Source: CAZOWW01 sp964583765
GTDB lineage: Bacteria > Actinomycetota > Actinomycetes > Actinomycetales > Kineosporiaceae
NCBI GenBank assembly: GCA_964583765.1
Contig: CAZOWW010000176.1
Span: 1-9,205, forward strand
DNA: 9,205 bases
Reading direction: 5' to 3'
In this document: positions 6,453 to 9,205 of the stretch, piece after piece
Layout of the letters: each line of letters begins with the position of its first letter
Position numbering within the stretch: position 1 is the stretch's first letter
Program-made: the position numbers and the translations under genes
The notes under the pieces: model-generated
The model's input: the letters and a program-made list of their open reading frames with translations, nothing else
Told to the model about the DNA's origin: nothing
Database searches by the model: none

Positions 6453-6597
6453 GTGGGCAGTCAAACAGCACTGGACGCGCGCCGTGTCAGGCATGTCGCA
6501 ACAATCGGACCATCCATCCATGCCGTAGGCGGTCGCGGGCTTGGGCCGCGGAATCTGCGGCACGATTCATCCCCTGGTCGAATGGCTCGGGGCTACC

Positions 6598-7065
6598 ATG
6601 ATCACAGAAGGTGGTCCCTTGCGCGGTCTGAGGTCAGAAGGCATCCGTCCTCGGCGCAACGTCTCCAGCGACCCAGGGAGCCGGTTGCTGCACGCACTCG
6701 ACCGATGGACGACCCACCCGACGGTCGCCTGGACGATCGTGGTTACCGATGCCGCGGGGGCGGCCTGCATCGCCATCTTCGGTTTCCCCGACCGCTGGGC
6801 GGCGGTCTTCCAGACGATAGTCGCCGCCATCACCGTGGCCATGGTCTTCGTCATCCAGCACACGCAGGCCCGCGAACAGGCTGTCACCCAGCGCAAGCTG
6901 GACGAGATCCTGAGCGCTCTGCCCGGGGCGAACAACGCGATGATCACACTGGAGGAAGCCCAGGACGATGATCTACGTGCTGCGGCCCAGATCCATCGCG
7001 ACCTGCGCGATGCGGCCACCGCCGGCCCACCACCGACCGACTCTCGGGGCTCGGTGACGCGGTAG
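6598..7065 (+). CDS. Low affinity iron permease family protein, divergent
   Basis: A 155-residue small membrane protein matching the bacterial 'low affinity iron permease' family (PF04120). The best evidence is the block FGFPDRW (61-67), a second helix near 70-86 (IVAAITVAMVFVIQ), then QHTQARE and KLDEILSAL, followed by an acidic C-terminal stretch; family members typically read FSDTWQ, MVFLIQNTQNRD and KLDELI there. The first helix (about 43-60) and the start of the second depart from the usual Asn-Thr-Thr-rich consensus. The family name comes from a fungal protein, and iron transport by the short bacterial homologues is not well established, so the label should be read as family membership only. 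ATG 6598 is chosen over an upstream TTG at 6541, but its ribosome binding site is poor. A hairpin follows 32 bases after the stop. Confidence 0.75.
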   Translation: MITEGGPLRGLRSEGIRPRRNVSSDPGSRLLHALDRWTTHPTVAWTIVVTDAAGAACIAIFGFPDRWAAVFQTIVAAITVAMVFVIQHTQAREQAVTQRKLDEILSALPGANNAMITLEEAQDDDLRAAAQIHRDLRDAATAGPPPTDSRGSVTR

Positions 7066-7097
7066 ATCACTCCGGGTGCGGGGGAGTCGTCCTCGTC

Positions 7098-7115
7098 CGG
7101 CAGGACAACCTGCCG
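7098..7115 (+). terminator. Hairpin downstream of the iron permease family gene
   Basis: A perfect 7-bp stem, CGGCAGG (7098-7104) against CCTGCCG (7109-7115), has an ACAA tetraloop. It lies 32 bases after the stop at 7065. Only two T residues follow, so as a terminator it is of moderate strength. Confidence 0.45.
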
Positions 7116-7164
7116 TTGAACATCTACCCCCATTGGGGACACGAGTAGATCGGCAAGCTCCAGC

Positions 7165-7432
7165 CTTACGGTGACTCACCGGTCTTTGCGGCGCTGGTCC
7201 TGCCCCTGCAGCACTGAACGGCGACTGGTCGGACCCGGCCATGGCCGGATCATCGGATGGATCGGGGGTGCTGTTGTGGAGTTCGCCGGAGCGGTTCGGG
7301 CTGTGCGACTCGACGCACAAGCGGGTCGACCGCTGGGAGGAGGAGGGCACGTGGCGGCAGGACCAGGAGTGCCACCGCATTCGTGGCCCGCACAAGGTCA
7401 AACCTGCGGGCGTCGGGTCGCCGACGGTGTGA
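7165..7432 (+). pseudogene. IS5-like transposase N-terminal remnant
   Basis: A frame ending at 7432 reads SSPERFGLCDSTHKRVDRWE and then EEGTW. This resembles the conserved N-terminal block of IS5-group transposases, recalled as PWRDLPERFGPW...KR..RW..DGTW. Just upstream, in another frame (about 7165-7255), the residues ALVLPLQH, a stop, then TGRTRPWPDHR resemble the preceding family segment (EPLLP...GRPR...DHR). Pieces in at least two frames, the in-frame stop at about 7213-7217 and the absence of the DDE catalytic core mark it as a relic. The similarity is short and remembered, so moderate doubt remains. The surrounding stretch 7066-7619 holds no intact gene that I can support; 7433-7610 shows nothing recognisable. 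Confidence 0.4.
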
Positions 7433-7610
7433 TCTTCCGTGTGGGGAGGGGACCACAGCACCTCGCGGAAGACTCGCGACGAGTAGCCTTCGAATGCTCA
7501 GCAAGCCAGCCGCCTGGCCTGATCGAGCAGTCCAGGGCCGCAACGTTTCGGGCCTGTCGCGGGTCCAGCCCCTGCCCGCTTGCCACCGGTGCGGTGGAAG
7601 TCGTCGGGCT

Positions 7611-7615
7611 GGAGG
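7611..7615 (+). promoter_or_regulatory. Ribosome binding site of the STAS gene
   Basis: GGAGG ends four bases before ATG 7620. It supports a once-functional start there and helps show that the coding frame begins in the frame of 7620, not in the longer overlapping frame that starts at 7171. Confidence 0.55.
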
Positions 7616-7619
7616 ATGA

Positions 7620-8006
7620 ATGTCCGTCACGTTTTCGCCGGCAGCCCCATCCGCGCAGGTTCGCAGGGGGGCTGGTTGCCCCTCGCCCAGTCCCGATCTC
7701 CGCGGTGGCCGTCGAAATCTGCCTCGCGGTGGCCGCAACGCCGGAATCCGGCCTGGTGAGCGTCATATTGATGCAGCATCCGCCCGGGTCGAGGTCGACC
7801 TGGCCGCCGTCAGGTCCATGGACTGCCGCGGAATCACCGTCCTTGTCACCGTGCGCCGAGTAGCGACCCGAGCAGCGACCCGAGCAGCAATCCTCGTGCA
7901 GATGTCCTCTGGGCAGCAGGCCTGCCTGGTCGAGCGCTTGTGGCGGGCAAGGAGGGATCAGCCATTTCGGTTGCCCCGGACCGTGCCGGAGCTGTGCGCA
8001 GCCTGA
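7620..8006 (+). pseudogene. STAS-domain (anti-anti-sigma-like) gene with two apparent compensating frameshifts
   Basis: STAS proteins of the SpoIIAA/RsbV type bind anti-sigma kinases in partner-switching stress control. The frame of ATG 7620 carries the C-terminal half of a STAS domain: RVEVDLAAVRSMDCRG, then ITVLV and a helix ending near TVPEL. The expected first half is absent from this frame but present in the next one (about 7672-7769): VPISAVAVEICLAVAATPES, then GLVSVI. Joining the frames, with one base fewer in the six-G run at 7666-7671 and one base more near 7768-7770, gives a collinear STAS protein of about 128 residues. The uninterrupted frame is open but codes nonsense between. The conserved phosphorylatable Ser (usual DSSG) is Cys in MDCRG. 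The stop TGA (8004-8006) overlaps the next start as TGATG. It could be a decaying gene, or an intact one with sequencing errors. Confidence 0.55.
7857..7888 (+). repeat. 12-bp tandem repeat within the STAS gene
   Basis: CGAGTAGCGACC (7857-7868) is followed by CGAGCAGCGACC (7869-7880) and a partial third copy, CGAGCAGC (7881-7888). It encodes the repetitive RVATRAATRAA stretch in the helix after the conserved DCRG site and looks like a recent four-residue expansion. Confidence 0.7.
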
Positions 8007-9079
8007 TGAATGACCGGAGCGATCACCGGTCGGCCGTGTTGCATTGGCTGCGCCGCGGGGCGAGCGTGCTGGCCCTGCTCGCAGTCCTGGACTACTTCGT
8101 GCTGCCGCAGGTCGCCGGTACCGAGGCCGCTCTGCGGCTACTGCGCACGGTCAACCCCTGGGGCGCGGCAGCGGCCGTGGCCCTGGAAGCCGCCAGCCTC
8201 GTCAGCTACACCCTGCTCACCCGCAGCATGTTGCCCGACGCACGGCCTGGATTCTCCTGGTTGCTGCGCAGCGACCTCGCCGGGCTCGGCGTCAGCCACC
8301 TCCTGCCCGGGGGCGCCGCGACCTCCGGCGCCCTGCGCTACCGGCTCTTCCAGCAAGGCGGTGCCTCGCCCGGCGACGCGGGAGTCGGCATCGCGGTACA
8401 GGGTGCCACCTCGACCCTGATGCTCGCCGTACTGCTGTGGCTGGCCCTGATCGTGTCGATCCCGGTGCTGGGACTGAACCGCGGCTACATCACGGCCGCC
8501 CTCGTCGGCGCGATCCTGATCGCCGGCATCCTGCTCGCCCTCGTCCTGCACGCCCGCCAACCGGCCACCACCGGCGAACCTTTCCAGGCCGTCATCCGGC
8601 GACTGCCACGCACCTTGCGCTCGCGGGCGCAGCATGCCGTGTCCAGCGCCGTGCGCCAGCTCGACCAACTCCTGGCGGACCGGGGGGCCCTGAGCACATC
8701 GGCCCTGTGGGCCACCGGAAACTGGATCTTCGATGCGGCGTCGCTGTGGGCGTTCCTCGCCGCCTACGGCGAGCGCACCGACCCGGTGAGCCTGCTCGTG
8801 GCCTACTCCATCGCCGCCCTGGTGGGCTCCCTACCGATCAGCCCAGGCGGCCTGGGGGTCGTCGAGGGAGTCATGGTGCCTTCCCTGGTGGGCTTCGGAA
8901 CGCCAAGTCCGATCGCGGTGCTCGCCGTGGTCTCGTGGCGGCTGTTCGAATTCTGGGCACCCATCCCGATCGGTGGGCTGAGCTACCTGTCCTTGCGCAC
9001 CCAGCGCCGGTATGGCTGCCACCACACACTCAGCGCGCGCCACCCGGGTTGGTGGGCCGGACGCCACCGCAGCCCCTGA
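8006..9079 (+). CDS. LPG-synthase-TM/UPF0104-type flippase-like membrane protein
   Basis: A 357-residue polytopic membrane protein of the lysylphosphatidylglycerol synthase TM-region family (PF03706), equivalent to the flippase half of MprF but without its aminoacyl-transferase domain. Landmarks are the soluble N-terminus (1-17), helix near 18-37, LGVSHLLPGGAATSGALRYR (94-113), helices near 130-155 and 162-182, an amphipathic Arg-rich stretch (190-226), and the family hallmark SLPISPGGLGVVEGVM (275-290), followed by a final hydrophobic block to about 330. Related proteins move or handle membrane lipids; the substrate here is unknown. ATG 8006 is chosen over an upstream GTG at 7940 because it overlaps the STAS stop (TGATG), implying translational coupling. 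The conserved sequence also starts well after 8006. Stretch 9080-9205 contains no supported gene. Confidence 0.85.
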   Translation: MNDRSDHRSAVLHWLRRGASVLALLAVLDYFVLPQVAGTEAALRLLRTVNPWGAAAAVALEAASLVSYTLLTRSMLPDARPGFSWLLRSDLAGLGVSHLLPGGAATSGALRYRLFQQGGASPGDAGVGIAVQGATSTLMLAVLLWLALIVSIPVLGLNRGYITAALVGAILIAGILLALVLHARQPATTGEPFQAVIRRLPRTLRSRAQHAVSSAVRQLDQLLADRGALSTSALWATGNWIFDAASLWAFLAAYGERTDPVSLLVAYSIAALVGSLPISPGGLGVVEGVMVPSLVGFGTPSPIAVLAVVSWRLFEFWAPIPIGGLSYLSLRTQRRYGCHHTLSARHPGWWAGRHRSP

Positions 9080-9205
9080 GCCCGACGAGACTTCGCCCCA
9101 GCCGAACGAGTCGGGGAGCGGGTGATAGGCACCAACCGCCGTCTTTCACCGGGGTTGAGGTGAGTTTGCGACACGGTGGGGCATAGCGGGCGGCAATGCG
9201 CGGCG

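Noticed and set aside
7537..7560. GTTT followed by GGGTCC as a second sigma-B-type promoter before the STAS gene
   Set aside because: The spacer is only 12 bases and the -10 element lacks the conserved TA, so it does not meet the consensus met at 1469-1494.
7171..7863. A 230-codon open frame spanning the gap before the STAS gene
   Set aside because: Most of it is Arg/Pro/Gly-rich with no family resemblance. It crosses IS5-like pieces that lie in other frames, and only its 3' part (7672-7769) looks like real STAS sequence. It is explained better as a frame left open by high GC.
577..9079. The whole window as a defence or phage island
   Set aside because: No nuclease, helicase, methylase, toxin, integrase or phage structural gene is visible. 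The PLD-like protein has phospholipase-type features and no fused helicase or nuclease partner.
9081..9115. CCCGAC/GTCGGG stem as a terminator after the flippase-like gene
   Set aside because: A 6-bp stem with a loop of about 23 bases and no T tract is not convincing.

Overview
The window is about two-thirds G+C or more, and its genes prefer G or C at third codon positions. Start codons, strong GGAGG-type ribosome binding sites, a DUF1206 protein and one sigma-B/sigma-F-type promoter all point to a high-GC actinobacterium. I cannot name the genus. No rRNA, tRNA, CRISPR array, replication origin or intact insertion sequence is visible.

Layout. Positions 1-500 hold a badly decayed IS1380-family transposase. 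A plus-strand DUF1206 membrane protein (578-1420) follows and ends in a strong hairpin. A near-consensus sigma-B/F promoter (1469-1494) then drives two consecutive PAP2-type phosphatases (1533-2276 and 2323-3198). They converge on, and overlap by 71 bp, a minus-strand pair: a very small membrane protein (4062-4211) followed by a diacylglycerol/lipid kinase (3128-4030). Further right, also on the minus strand, is a phospholipase D-like protein (4504-6111), possibly preceded by a small single-helix membrane ORF (6108-6452). On the plus strand come a divergent low-affinity iron permease family protein (6598-7065), a hairpin, an IS5-like transposase scrap, a STAS-domain gene that appears to carry two compensating frameshifts (7620-8006), and an LPG-synthase-TM/flippase-like membrane protein (8006-9079) whose start overlaps the STAS stop.

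How the genes may work together. Phospholipase D families release phosphatidic acid, PAP2 enzymes dephosphorylate it or related lipid phosphates, and DAG-kinase-fold enzymes phosphorylate diacylglycerol or similar lipids. With several small or polytopic membrane proteins and a flippase-like protein alongside, the region reads as an envelope-lipid remodelling or stress locus. The sigma-B/F promoter and the STAS relic fit a general-stress link. This is inference from family membership and proximity. The genes lie on both strands in at least four transcription units and are bounded by transposon debris, so they could also be an accumulation of unrelated accessory genes.
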